Shown piece after piece: positions 7,388 to 14,992 of a stretch of 32,532 nucleotides of DNA. The notes beneath the pieces were generated by a model, which was not told the origin of the DNA, ran no database searches, and saw only the letters and a list, made by a program, of their open reading frames with translations. The translations under genes were made by a program, and so were the position numbers. This stretch comes from Bacteroidota bacterium. GTDB lineage: Bacteria > Bacteroidota > Bacteroidia > Chitinophagales > Chitinophagaceae. Position 1 is the first letter of the stretch, and the number at the start of each line of letters is the position of its first letter. The stretch covers positions 1 through 32,532 of the forward strand of contig JANYEA010000155.1 in NCBI GenBank assembly GCA_025363385.1, read 5' to 3'.

Positions 7388-8215
7388 CTATTTTTTCATT
7401 AAGTTGATCAAATGAATGGCTTCCATAGCTTCTTTTACATCATGTACCCTTAGAATATCTGCACCATTCATTAGACCAACAGTATTTACAACTGTAGTTC
7501 CATTCAATGCTGTTTCTGCCGTTCCACCTAAGGATTTATAAATACTAGATTTTCGAGACACCCCCAATAAGATGGGTTTTCCTAATATTTTAAGATTAGC
7601 TAAATCCCTGATAATTTGAAAATTAGCCTCCATCGATTTACCAAAACCAAAACCAGGATCAATAATCAGGTCTTTAATACCAGCAATATGGCATGCTTCC
7701 ATTCTTTCTATAAAAAAGTCAATAACTGCTTTAATATTTTGATTATCAGATGCAAAATGATGCAAGTTTGTTCCGTCTCCTCCATGGTGCATGCAGATAT
7801 ATGGCGTTTTGAGTAATGCTACAGTATCCAGCATATTTACATCTGTGAAACCAGCACTCACATCATTTACAATAGAAGCACCTGCCTCAACTGAAATTCT
7901 TGCTACTTCTGAATAATAAGTATCAATTGAAATAATCACTTCTGGGAACTGCTGAACAATTGCCTGTATAATTGGTACCACTCTCTCTATTTCTAATTCA
8001 GCACCAATATTTACACTTCCTGGCCTTGTACTTTGTCCTCCTATATCTAAAATACTTGCACCCAAAGCAATCATTTCGCCAGCCTTTCGAATGGCTTCCT
8101 CCATATTATCCACACGACTATCGCTGTGAAAGCTGTCTGGAGTACAATTGATGATACCCATCACAACAGGTTGTTCCCATTTTATCAATCTTCCATTACA
8201 GTTAAGTATAAACAT
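7388..8215 (-). CDS. folP: Dihydropteroate synthase
   Basis: This cytoplasmic enzyme condenses 6-hydroxymethyl-7,8-dihydropterin diphosphate with p-aminobenzoate to give dihydropteroate in folate synthesis; it is the sulfonamide target. The 275-residue TIM barrel shows MGIINCTPDSFHSDSR (loop 1), ILDIGGQSTRPGS (loop 2), IDTYYSEVA, IVNDVSAGF, IDPGFGFGKS, GVSRKSSI and ILRVHDV at the C-terminal end. Loop 1 has HSDSR in place of the enterobacterial SDGG; as I recall, Bacteroidota enzymes often carry an -SR form. It is divergent from the DUF1599/BT_3928-like pair, a neighbourhood I remember as common in Bacteroidota. Confidence 0.96.
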   Translation of the reverse strand: MFILNCNGRLIKWEQPVVMGIINCTPDSFHSDSRVDNMEEAIRKAGEMIALGASILDIGGQSTRPGSVNIGAELEIERVVPIIQAIVQQFPEVIISIDTYYSEVARISVEAGASIVNDVSAGFTDVNMLDTVALLKTPYICMHHGGDGTNLHHFASDNQNIKAVIDFFIERMEACHIAGIKDLIIDPGFGFGKSMEANFQIIRDLANLKILGKPILLGVSRKSSIYKSLGGTAETALNGTTVVNTVGLMNGADILRVHDVKEAMEAIHLINLMKK

Positions 8216-8244
8216 AGAGACTATTCATTTATCTTGCATTCATT

Positions 8245-8252
8245 CAAAGATA
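8245..8252 (-). promoter_or_regulatory. Putative -7 box for folP
   Basis: On the minus strand TATCTTTG matches TAnnTTTG, 29 bases upstream of the folP ATG. No convincing TTG is present at 17-20 bases further out. It lies in the 65-bp divergent region shared with the DUF1599 gene. Confidence 0.4.
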
Positions 8253-8280
8253 TTATATAGCGCTTAACGCGGGGAATAAA

Positions 8281-8823
8281 ATGGAAACGAATATTCAATA
8301 CGATCAGGCAATCTCGCAATGCCGAGACATATTTATAAAGAAGACAAAAGATTATGGTACCGCCTGGAGGGTTTTAAGAACCATTTCTGTAGTGGATCAG
8401 ATTTTTATTAAAGCCCTTCGAATAAGAACCATTCAGGATAAGAAAACACAAAAAGTGGAAGATGGCATTCCTTCAGAATTCAAGGGAATCGTCAATTATG
8501 CCGTTATTGGCTTAATCCAATTGTCTTTAAACCATCCTACTGTTGAAGAATTACAAGTTGATATAGTGGAAGAGCAGTATCAGAAATATGTTGACTTTGC
8601 CAAAGCTACTATGTTAAATAAAAATCACGACTATGGGGAGGCTTGGCGCGATATGAGTCAGGAAAGTTTTGCTGATCTGATATTAGTCAAACTCCTCAGA
8701 ATTAAACAGATCCTGCACAATGATGGAAAAACACTTATTAGTGAAGGTATAGATGCCAATTATGTTGACATATTAAATTATTCCATTTTTGCTTTAATAT
8801 TAATTGAAGAAGGAAAGCATTAA
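8281..8823 (+). CDS. DUF1599 domain protein with internal duplication
   Basis: A 180-residue soluble protein made of two homologous halves. The first (about 5-85) contains KKTKDYGTAWRVLR, then LRIRTIQD and IVNYAVIGLIQL. The second (about 98-176) contains KNHDYGEAWRDMSQ, then LLRIKQILHNDGK and ILNYSIFALILI. This paired DYGxAWR pattern is the DUF1599 signature. I recall a suggested link to nucleotide modification for this domain, but the function is not settled. The gene stops 9 bp before the ATG of the MauE/DoxX-like membrane protein and is probably cotranscribed with it. It is divergent from folP. Confidence 0.85.
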   Translation: METNIQYDQAISQCRDIFIKKTKDYGTAWRVLRTISVVDQIFIKALRIRTIQDKKTQKVEDGIPSEFKGIVNYAVIGLIQLSLNHPTVEELQVDIVEEQYQKYVDFAKATMLNKNHDYGEAWRDMSQESFADLILVKLLRIKQILHNDGKTLISEGIDANYVDILNYSIFALILIEEGKH

Positions 8824-8832
8824 ATATTGAAC

Positions 8833-9933
8833 ATGAAAAAAATATTGTGGATAGTAAGATGGATCATTGGATTACTATTTATTTTTTCAGGGTTGGTTAA
8901 AGCAAATGATCCACTAGGATTAAGTTATAAAATTCAAGAATTTTTTGAAGTGTGGGGTTGGCATGCGTTTCATGATTACACCCTTTTTTTAGCTATGATG
9001 CTAAACGTTTTTGAAATTTTCACAGGCGTGGCAGTTATTGTGGGTTGGAAAATAAAAATAGTTAACTGGTTACTTTTATTGCTTATAATTGCCTTTACTT
9101 TTTTAACAGGCTATGCCCTGTTTTCTGGAAAGATTACAACTTGTGGCTGCTTTGGCGATTGCATTCCATTAAGTGCTGCTCAATCTTTTATGAAAGATAT
9201 TTTTCTTTTTGTACTCATCATCATTTTGATGGTACTAAGCGAAAAATATCATCAATCTGAATTTAAATTAACTTCTGTTTTAATTTTGAGTATCAGTTTA
9301 GTAGGTCCAATTGAAATACAATTATTTGTATTAAAAAATCTGCCCATTGTAGATTGTCTGCCATTTAAAAAAGGAAATAATATTCAACAGCAAATGCAAT
9401 TACCAGCTGGAGCTATAACTGATAGTTTTGCGCTCCATTTCATTTACCAAAAGAATGGGAAAGAATTCAGTTTTGATCAGGCACATTTTCCTGTTGATTT
9501 TGATTCTAGCTATATCTATGTTAACAGAAAAGATGAACTGGTTAAAAAAGGGAATGGCTTAAAAGCTGCTATTGCAGATTTTTCATTGCGAACATTAACG
9601 GATACAGATACTACTAATCTTTTATTTGATACGCCTAAATACGTAATGATTATGGCCAAGGATTTTTCAGAATATATTGAGTGGGAGGGAACTGTAAATA
9701 AAATAATCAATCAGGCAGCCAGTCATAAAATATCTATTGTTTTAGTAACTGCAGATGCAAAAACTGCAGAAGAAAAATTTCAGAATATTCCAATCCTCAA
9801 ATGCGATGCAACTGTAATGAAAACAGCCGCAAGGGTTACTCCAACTATTTTTTTAATGCAAGGATCCAATATAAAAGGAAAATACAGTTATAGAAATAGT
9901 ACTGAAATTGAAAGTGCTTTGAGGAATTGGTAA
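8833..9933 (+). CDS. BT_3928-like MauE/DoxX membrane protein with thioredoxin-like C-terminus
   Basis: A 366-residue inner-membrane protein. The N-terminal part (about 1-175) has four or five hydrophobic helices, with FIFSGLVKANDPLG in the first, as in DoxX/MauE proteins. A CGCFGDCIPL loop (Cys104, Cys106, Cys110) lies between helices; this cysteine loop is typical of the MauE-like/BT_3928 group. The C-terminal part (about 235-366) resembles a thioredoxin fold with KYVMIMAKDF, a SIVLVTAD strand and a VTPTIFLMQG segment containing the cis-Pro, but it has no CxxC active site. I start at the ATG at 8833; the TTG two codons upstream is less likely. The function is unknown; family members are suspected to work in disulfide or redox chemistry at the membrane. 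Confidence 0.85.
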   Translation: MKKILWIVRWIIGLLFIFSGLVKANDPLGLSYKIQEFFEVWGWHAFHDYTLFLAMMLNVFEIFTGVAVIVGWKIKIVNWLLLLLIIAFTFLTGYALFSGKITTCGCFGDCIPLSAAQSFMKDIFLFVLIIILMVLSEKYHQSEFKLTSVLILSISLVGPIEIQLFVLKNLPIVDCLPFKKGNNIQQQMQLPAGAITDSFALHFIYQKNGKEFSFDQAHFPVDFDSSYIYVNRKDELVKKGNGLKAAIADFSLRTLTDTDTTNLLFDTPKYVMIMAKDFSEYIEWEGTVNKIINQAASHKISIVLVTADAKTAEEKFQNIPILKCDATVMKTAARVTPTIFLMQGSNIKGKYSYRNSTEIESALRNW

Positions 9934-9935
9934 TT

Positions 9936-10217
9936 TTAGGAAATAATTACTTCATTAATTACTTCTTCACCAAAAGCTTCATTAACCCTTGCAATGATCT
10001 GAGGTTTTTGATATTGTAATTCGTTTTTAAGCGGCCCTACCGAAGTTTGTATATATAACTTGTGATTGAATATTTTTATTTTCTCAGTGTATTTTGCGAT
10101 GGTTTTGCCCATTAGTGTTTCCCATATAACTTCAATCTGAGCTGCACGTACACCGTTGTTCAGTTTACTTTTTTTAAGAAACCCTTTTAATGCATCACCA
10201 ATATGATATTCAGACAT
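9936..10217 (-). CDS. DUF721 / DciA-like protein
   Basis: A 93-residue protein of the DUF721 family. DciA, a member of this family, loads or operates the replicative helicase in bacteria that lack DnaC or DnaI. The visible pattern is the family's: an N-terminal helix with ALKGFLKKSKL, the central VIWETLMGKTIAKYTEKI segment (W..+.G..I..+T), then KLYIQTSVGPLKNELQYQKPQII and a C-terminal strand. It consists essentially of the bare domain. It follows recF by 31 bp on the same strand, an arrangement I recall as frequent in Bacteroidota. Its 3' end is 2 bp from the convergent BT_3928-like gene. Confidence 0.82.
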   Translation of the reverse strand: MSEYHIGDALKGFLKKSKLNNGVRAAQIEVIWETLMGKTIAKYTEKIKIFNHKLYIQTSVGPLKNELQYQKPQIIARVNEAFGEEVINEVIIS

Positions 10218-10248
10218 ATTGTAAAGATAGGTTAATGGGCATATATTT

Positions 10249-11334
10249 TTATTCGATTTCTATTAACTGAAAACTGGTGGTAGCCTGTGTTAACTGATCT
10301 TTTAAGCGCTGTGAGTGTGTATCTGTGATAAAAACCTGACCATCACTTTCTGTACAAACCCATTTTAATAACTGATACATCCGTTTCTCATCGAGCTTTT
10401 CAAATACATCATCTAATAATAGAATAGGAGCATAGCCCTTTTGTTGTTTTAGAATTTGCCATTCCGCTAATTTCAAAGCAAAGAGCAAGCTTTTTCTTTG
10501 ACCCTGTGAAGCTTCATTTTTAAAAACCTGATCCTGCATTTTAAAAATAATATCGTCTTTATGAATTCCGGAACTGGTTCTTTGAAGTAATCGATCTTTT
10601 TGTATATTCATCTGAAACAAGGCTTCCATGTTATGATGAATTAATTGACTTTCATAAAACAATTCTATATGATCGGAATCGCCTGCAATTTTTGCATAGA
10701 TTACTGCCACCAATTGAAGGTATTCTTCCAAAAACGATTTACGAATCTCATGCAATTGATTTCCTTTTTGGCAAATTTGCAGATCTAAGATTTGCATTAA
10801 GGATTCATCTATTAAACCTGTTTCACCTAATTGTTTTAAAACAGAGTTCCTTTGCTGTAATAATTTCTGATAATCAATTAGTAGTAATAGATACTGCTTA
10901 TTAAACTGAGAAATGATAGTATCGATTAATTTTCTTCTTTCCTCACTTGAACCTGAAATAATGCTAATGTCATCAGGGGCAATCATTACGCAGGAGAATT
11001 TTCCGATATGATCAGAAAAACGTTTATAACTTTCTTCATTGAGTATTAATTCTTTTCGATTGTTCTCTCTCAATATAAAAACCAAATGCTGATCATTATG
11101 ATGTAATTGATATCGGCCCTCTAGACGTAAACCCAACATTCCATGATGCACATTGACTGAATCAACTCTTGAAAAATAACTTTTTGAAAAGCTCAAATAA
11201 TAGATAGCATCCAACAAATTGGTTTTCCCTGAGCCATTTTTACCGCAAATGCCAATTACCCGATCCTTAAAATAAAAGGATTGCTGAACATAATTCCTAA
11301 ATTGCGTAAGTATAATATTTTGAAGTTGTAGCAT
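10249..11334 (-). CDS. recF: DNA replication and repair protein RecF
   Basis: This SMC-like ATPase acts with RecO and RecR to load RecA at gaps. It is 361 residues from the ATG at 11334. The Walker A motif GKNGSGKTN is at 31-39, with an N-terminal LQNIILTQFRNY strand. The ABC signature region reads EASQGQRKSLLFALKLAE and Walker B reads PILLLDDVFEKLD near the C-terminus. The open frame runs on to 11463, but those 43 extra codons lack homology and overlap the divergent pyrR, so they are rejected. The DUF721 gene follows directly. The 85-bp gap before pyrR holds the pyrR promoter and, on the minus strand, a one-mismatch -7 box (TTAATTTG, 11344-11351). Confidence 0.95.
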   Translation of the reverse strand: MLQLQNIILTQFRNYVQQSFYFKDRVIGICGKNGSGKTNLLDAIYYLSFSKSYFSRVDSVNVHHGMLGLRLEGRYQLHHNDQHLVFILRENNRKELILNEESYKRFSDHIGKFSCVMIAPDDISIISGSSEERRKLIDTIISQFNKQYLLLLIDYQKLLQQRNSVLKQLGETGLIDESLMQILDLQICQKGNQLHEIRKSFLEEYLQLVAVIYAKIAGDSDHIELFYESQLIHHNMEALFQMNIQKDRLLQRTSSGIHKDDIIFKMQDQVFKNEASQGQRKSLLFALKLAEWQILKQQKGYAPILLLDDVFEKLDEKRMYQLLKWVCTESDGQVFITDTHSQRLKDQLTQATTSFQLIEIE

Positions 11335-11375
11335 TTGAGCTGGCAAATTAATCAACTCATTTCTTAATTTGAGGG

Positions 11376-11404
11376 TTGAGTCTGCGAGAAAGCATTTATT
11401 TTTA
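11376..11404 (+). promoter_or_regulatory. Putative promoter for pyrR
   Basis: TTG at 11376-11378, an 18-base spacer, then TATTTTTA at 11397-11404, which differs from TAnnTTTG only in the last base. The TTG start codon of pyrR lies 15 bases further on, leaving a leader of roughly 10 bases. Confidence 0.5.
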
Positions 11405-11419
11405 ATAAAAAAATAGGTT

Positions 11420-11947
11420 TTGAAGACGATTCTATCCAAAGAGCAACTTGCTTTAACCATCAAAAGGTTGGCAAATCAGATACTTGAAAATCATCCGCAT
11501 CTGCAAAACACCGTTATTATTGGGTTGCAGCCTCGTGGCATATTCTTGAGCGATCGAATTGTACAAGAATTAAAGAAACTGGTTGACCCTGTAACCATAC
11601 AATACGGCAAATTGGATATTACTTTTTATAGGGATGATGTCCGGAAGAGTTTACACATAGCCAGCAATACTGATATATCTTTTAGTATTGAAAACAAAAA
11701 AGTGATATTGGTGGATGATGTATTGTATACTGGTAGAACAATTCGCGCCGCCTTAGATGCATTGCTTGATTTTGGAAGGCCCTCTAAAGTGGCATTATGT
11801 GTATTGGTTGACAGAAGATTTAGTAGAGAATTACCCATTCAACCAGATTATTTGGGAAAAGCCATCGACACGATATTTTCACAACGCGTGACCGTTTTAT
11901 GGAACGAAAACGACGAAAATGAACAAGTTATGTTGTTTGATAACTAA
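11420..11947 (+). CDS. pyrR: PyrR-type uracil phosphoribosyltransferase / pyrimidine regulator
   Basis: A 175-residue type I phosphoribosyltransferase. The PRPP-binding loop is VILVDDVLYTGRTIRAAL, preceded by IIGLQPRGIFLS and followed by LVDRRFSRELPIQPDYLGK, the PyrR pattern. PyrR makes UMP from uracil and PRPP and in many bacteria binds leader RNA of pyr genes to cause attenuation. The start is TTG at 11420: the family begins MKTILSKEQL, an in-frame TAG sits at 11414-11416, and there is no early ATG. pyrB follows after 21 bp but has its own promoter inside this gene. Neither gene has a leader long enough for an attenuator, so here the enzyme activity may be the main role. Confidence 0.92.
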   Translation: MKTILSKEQLALTIKRLANQILENHPHLQNTVIIGLQPRGIFLSDRIVQELKKLVDPVTIQYGKLDITFYRDDVRKSLHIASNTDISFSIENKKVILVDDVLYTGRTIRAALDALLDFGRPSKVALCVLVDRRFSRELPIQPDYLGKAIDTIFSQRVTVLWNENDENEQVMLFDN

Positions 11948-11961
11948 AACGTTTATCTTTG
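11933..11961 (+). promoter_or_regulatory. Bacteroidota-type promoter for pyrB, inside the 3' end of pyrR
   Basis: TTG at 11933-11935, an 18-base spacer, then TATCTTTG at 11954-11961, a full match to TAnnTTTG. The pyrB ATG starts 7 bases after the box, so the predicted leader is a few bases at most. Confidence 0.65.
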
Positions 11962-11968
11962 ATCTTTA

Positions 11969-12895
11969 ATGAAACTATCTACCAAACACTTACTTGGTAT
12001 TAAGCACCTCTTACTGGAGGATATTAAGCTTATTCTATCTACTGCAGCTCAATTCAAAGAGGTATTACAAAGACCCGTAAAGAAGGTTCCTTCTCTCAGA
12101 GACGTTACTATTGTAAATCTTTTTTATGAGAATTCTACTCGTACAAGAATGTCTTTTGAATTGGCAGAAAGGCGTTTATCTGCAGATGTGTTAAATTTTG
12201 CCGCAAGTAGTTCTTCTGCTGCTAAGGGGGAAACCCTTTTAGACACAGTAAATAATATTTTAAGCATGAAAGTAGACTTGGTGGTGATGCGTCATAGTGC
12301 TTCTGGTGCACCTCACTTTCTGGCACAACATATTCCTGCTGCCATCGTAAATGCGGGTGATGGTATTAATGAACATCCTACACAAGCTTTACTGGATGCG
12401 TTTTCTATGCAGGAAAAATTTGGTTCATTAGAAGGACTTAAAGTTGCCATTATTGGAGACATCATGCACAGCAGGGTGGCGCTTAGTAATATGTATCTTT
12501 TACAAAAAATGGGGGCTGAAGTAACCGTTGCTGGTCCACCGACCCTTATCCCAAAATACATCAGTGAGGCTCTGGGTGTTAGAGTTGAATACAATTTAAA
12601 AAAAGCATTGCAGTGGTGCGATGTAGCAAATGTGCTGAGGATTCAACTGGAAAGACAAAATCAACCTTTATTTTCATCTTTAAGAGAATATAGCCTTACC
12701 TATGGTATTAATAAGAAATTACTGGAATCTCTGGGAAAAGAAATGGTGATCATGCATCCTGGCCCCATCAATAGGGGTGTTGAATTAGATAGTGATGTGG
12801 CTGATGGGTCTTCTTCTATCATTTTGAACCAAGTAGAAAACGGAGTAGCTGTGAGAATGGCCGTTTTGTATCTTTTGGCAAGCCGTGAAAACTAA
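11969..12895 (+). CDS. pyrB: Aspartate carbamoyltransferase catalytic subunit
   Basis: This is the first committed step of pyrimidine synthesis: carbamoyl phosphate plus aspartate gives N-carbamoyl-L-aspartate. The 308-residue product has the carbamoyl-phosphate loop FYENSTRTRMSFE (Ser56-Arg60), KGETLLDTV (about 86-94), HPTQALLDAF and the C-terminal HPGPINRGVELDSDVADG, all standard for the catalytic chain. No pyrI regulatory subunit is adjacent, so it is probably not of the enterobacterial allosteric type. It has its own promoter overlapping pyrR and a 49-bp gap to coaD. Confidence 0.96.
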   Translation: MKLSTKHLLGIKHLLLEDIKLILSTAAQFKEVLQRPVKKVPSLRDVTIVNLFYENSTRTRMSFELAERRLSADVLNFAASSSSAAKGETLLDTVNNILSMKVDLVVMRHSASGAPHFLAQHIPAAIVNAGDGINEHPTQALLDAFSMQEKFGSLEGLKVAIIGDIMHSRVALSNMYLLQKMGAEVTVAGPPTLIPKYISEALGVRVEYNLKKALQWCDVANVLRIQLERQNQPLFSSLREYSLTYGINKKLLESLGKEMVIMHPGPINRGVELDSDVADGSSSIILNQVENGVAVRMAVLYLLASREN

Positions 12896-12944
12896 TATTT
12901 CTTTCCATTATTTTCAGTAGTAAATTGTTAGCTCAATCTAATTT

Positions 12945-13415
12945 ATGCAAAGAATCTGTTTATTCCCTGGCACATTCGATCCAGTTACATTAGGGCATAT
13001 TGATATAATTAATAGAGCATTGCCTTTATTCGACAAAATAGTAGTAGGCATTGGTATCAATTCTTCTAAAAATCCTATGTTTAGTGCTGAACAGAGAATG
13101 CAATGGTTTAATGAGATCTATAAAGATGACCCCAGGGTTGAAAGTGCAGTTTACGAAGGTCTAACCATACAATATTGTGAGAAAATCAATGCACATTTTA
13201 TTTTAAGAGGAATCAGATTTGTTTCTGATTTTGAATACGAAAAATCTATTGCTGATGCCAATCGTACCTTGGATCGAGGCATCGAAACTATTTTCCTTAC
13301 AGGTGAGCCAATGTATACTTCAGTTGCGTCTACCATTGTAAGAGATATCTTGAAAAACGGAGGTAATGCATCTCCTTTCTTACCACAGGCAGTTATTAAT
13401 TCTTTGTATCCCTAA
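12945..13415 (+). CDS. coaD: Phosphopantetheine adenylyltransferase
   Basis: This enzyme catalyses the fourth step of CoA synthesis: ATP plus 4'-phosphopantetheine gives dephospho-CoA and diphosphate. The 156-residue nucleotidyltransferase fold shows FPGTFDPVTLGHID (7-20, with the catalytic TxGH His18), ILRGIRFVSDFEYE in the middle and SVASTIVRDI near the end. The family usually has ISSTxVRE at the last motif; the VASTIVRDI form keeps the Ser-Thr and Arg. It is followed after 11 bp by a hotdog thioesterase on the same strand, possibly cotranscribed. coaBC, the step before it, is about 11 kb away. Confidence 0.95.
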   Translation: MQRICLFPGTFDPVTLGHIDIINRALPLFDKIVVGIGINSSKNPMFSAEQRMQWFNEIYKDDPRVESAVYEGLTIQYCEKINAHFILRGIRFVSDFEYEKSIADANRTLDRGIETIFLTGEPMYTSVASTIVRDILKNGGNASPFLPQAVINSLYP

Positions 13416-13426
13416 ATATTTCTACG

Positions 13427-13858
13427 ATGACAATTTGGTTTAAACCTGATTTACAGGTGAAGGATTTTATTCACTTTGGCAAAAATACCATGGGCGATTT
13501 TCTTGGGATTGAATTTGTAGAATTGGGAGATGATTATATCAAAGCTACCATGCCGGTTGACGAAAGAACCAAACAACCTTATGGTTTATTACATGGTGGG
13601 GCATCAGTTGTATTAGCAGAAACACTGGGAAGTGTGGGAGCTATATTAACTGTTGACCCTGAGTTATATCAATGTGTTGGATTGGAAATAAATGCTAATC
13701 ATATTAGGGGTATTAAGCAGGGATATGTTACCGGTATTGCCAGCCCCATACATATTGGCGCCACTACACAGGTCTGGGATATTCGCATTTATGACGAAAG
13801 AGAAAAATTGGTATGTGTGAGTAGACATACCGTGGCGGTGATCAAAAAGAAACACTAA
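13427..13858 (+). CDS. Hotdog-fold acyl-CoA thioesterase (PaaI/MenI-like)
   Basis: A 143-residue hotdog-fold enzyme of the PaaI/YdiI type. YGLLHGGASVVLAETLGSVG (52-71) contains the HGG turn and the catalytic Glu65, followed by GLEINANHIRGIKQGYVTGIA, the second strand set that binds CoA. Members hydrolyse 1,4-dihydroxy-2-naphthoyl-CoA (menaquinone synthesis), phenylacetyl-CoA derivatives or other aromatic acyl-CoAs. The best guess is a DHNA-CoA thioesterase, because Bacteroidota respire with menaquinone, but no men genes are next to it. It lies 11 bp after coaD and overlaps the convergent Nudix gene by 4 bp. Confidence 0.85.
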   Translation: MTIWFKPDLQVKDFIHFGKNTMGDFLGIEFVELGDDYIKATMPVDERTKQPYGLLHGGASVVLAETLGSVGAILTVDPELYQCVGLEINANHIRGIKQGYVTGIASPIHIGATTQVWDIRIYDEREKLVCVSRHTVAVIKKKH

Positions 13859-14280
13859 TAAACTAATTCAGAATTGTCTAAAACTGTTTTAATAGTTTCA
13901 TAAGATTCCTGAAGTCTTGATAGAATATTTGAAGGCTTCGTCCACTCAATAGCTGTAATATCTTCTTCCATTTGAGGAACTAATGCAGGCACACCAGAAA
14001 CAGTCATTCTATACCAATGCGATTCCTTAATGACTTCCCGTTTTTGATAAACATCAAAATAGGCATGTTGCGTTACTACAACTAATTTTCCCAGTGTTAA
14101 GTTTTGAACCCCGGTTTCTTCCGTTACTTCTCTTATGGCACAGGCTTCAATGGTTTCATCTTTATCCAATTTGCCTTTTGGCAAATCCCATTTCCCTCTT
14201 CTAAAGATCATTAGTAAATCCCCATGCTCATTTGTAACAACTCCTCCTCCTGCAAGTATTATCGGCTTTATATTATTCAT
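13855..14280 (-). CDS. Nudix hydrolase
   Basis: This 141-residue Nudix protein has a complete Nudix box, GKLDKDETIEACAIREVTEE followed by TGV (G-x5-E-x7-REUxEExGU), which binds Mg2+ and cleaves nucleoside-diphosphate-linked compounds. RRGKWDLPKGKL just before it is typical of diadenosine polyphosphate or NTP-cleaning members, but the substrate cannot be assigned. The open frame extends to 14319. I start at the ATG at 14280 because the extra codons are made of a tandem 7-bp repeat and a consensus -7 box covers 14317-14324, so the repeat is more likely 5' untranslated leader. It overlaps the convergent thioesterase gene by 4 bp. Confidence 0.88.
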   Translation of the reverse strand: MNNIKPIILAGGGVVTNEHGDLLMIFRRGKWDLPKGKLDKDETIEACAIREVTEETGVQNLTLGKLVVVTQHAYFDVYQKREVIKESHWYRMTVSGVPALVPQMEEDITAIEWTKPSNILSRLQESYETIKTVLDNSELVY

Positions 14281-14314
14281 TTTGACATTTGACTTTTGAT
14301 TTTCGACTTTTCTC
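14280..14314 (+). repeat. Degenerate 7-bp tandem repeat in the Nudix gene leader
   Basis: Reading the plus strand there are five successive heptamers: TTTTGAC, ATTTGAC, TTTTGAT, TTTCGAC, TTTTCTC. The consensus is TTTTGAC (GTCAAAA on the transcribed strand). The first four differ from consensus at one position or none, and the fifth is weak. The array sits between the -7 box and the ATG of the Nudix gene. Confidence 0.6.
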
Positions 14315-14316
14315 AT

Positions 14317-14324
14317 CAAATATA
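14317..14324 (-). promoter_or_regulatory. Putative -7 box for the Nudix gene
   Basis: TATATTTG on the minus strand matches TAnnTTTG. It is 36 bases upstream of the ATG at 14280 and incompatible with translation from the longer frame at 14319. No good TTG is seen at the usual spacing. Confidence 0.4.
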
Positions 14325-14349
14325 CTAGTGCAATCTTTACCTTCGTGAA

Positions 14350-14982
14350 ATGACAAATGAAAAAGCTGTTGCTGAGAAATTATTGCAGGTTGCTGCAGTT
14401 AAACTGAGTCCAGAAAACCCTTTTACTTGGGCTAGTGGCTGGAAAAGCCCCATTTATTGTGATAACAGAAAAATATTATCTTTTCCATATACACGTGATT
14501 TTATTAAAAGTGAAATGTGTAATGTAATTTTTGAAAGCTTTCCCAATGTGGATATGCTAGCGGGTGTGGCCACTGCAGGTATTCCCTGGGGTGCAATGGC
14601 TGCTGATCAACTAAAGCTTCCTTATATCTATGTAAGACCCAAACCTAAAGAACATGGTTTGGGAAATCAAATTGAAGGTTCATTTGAAGCAGGAAAATCT
14701 GTTTTGGTGATTGAAGATCTGATCTCTACAGGAAAAAGTAGTTTAGAAGTGGTCACCGTTTTAAAGAATGCCGGATTGAATGTTGTAGGAATGGTTTCAA
14801 TATTTACCTATGGATTTTCAGTTGCCGCAAAAGCATTTGAAGAAGCTGGTGTTCATTATCAATCTCTTACAAATTATAGTAGTTTGATAGAATTAGCTGT
14901 AGAAAGGGGTCAAGTAACTCCTGAAACACAAGAATTACTGCTTCAATGGCGTGAAGATCCAGCTAATTGGAAGGGGATTTAA
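14350..14982 (+). CDS. pyrE: Orotate phosphoribosyltransferase
   Basis: This enzyme makes OMP from orotate and PRPP, the fifth step of pyrimidine synthesis. The 210-residue protein has FTWASGWKSPIYCDNRK (orotate-side loop), AGVATAGIPWGAMAAD, a flexible loop with RPKPKEHGLGNQIEG, and the PRPP-binding VLVIEDLISTGKSS. A weak -7-like TACCTTCG (14338-14345) ends 4 bases before the ATG. The secreted HMA-like gene begins 10 bp after its stop. It is divergent from the Nudix gene and 1.5 kb from pyrB. Confidence 0.95.
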   Translation: MTNEKAVAEKLLQVAAVKLSPENPFTWASGWKSPIYCDNRKILSFPYTRDFIKSEMCNVIFESFPNVDMLAGVATAGIPWGAMAADQLKLPYIYVRPKPKEHGLGNQIEGSFEAGKSVLVIEDLISTGKSSLEVVTVLKNAGLNVVGMVSIFTYGFSVAAKAFEEAGVHYQSLTNYSSLIELAVERGQVTPETQELLLQWREDPANWKGI

Positions 14983-14992
14983 TAAAAATGAT

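Noticed and set aside
11335..11463. N-terminal extension of recF by 43 codons
   Set aside because: It overlaps pyrR and its promoter and has no RecF homology; the ATG at 11334 fits the family start.
14281..14319. Nudix repeat read as coding (MMRKVENQKSNVK)
   Set aside because: The codons derive from a 7-bp tandem repeat and overlap a consensus -7 box, so they are more likely leader than protein.
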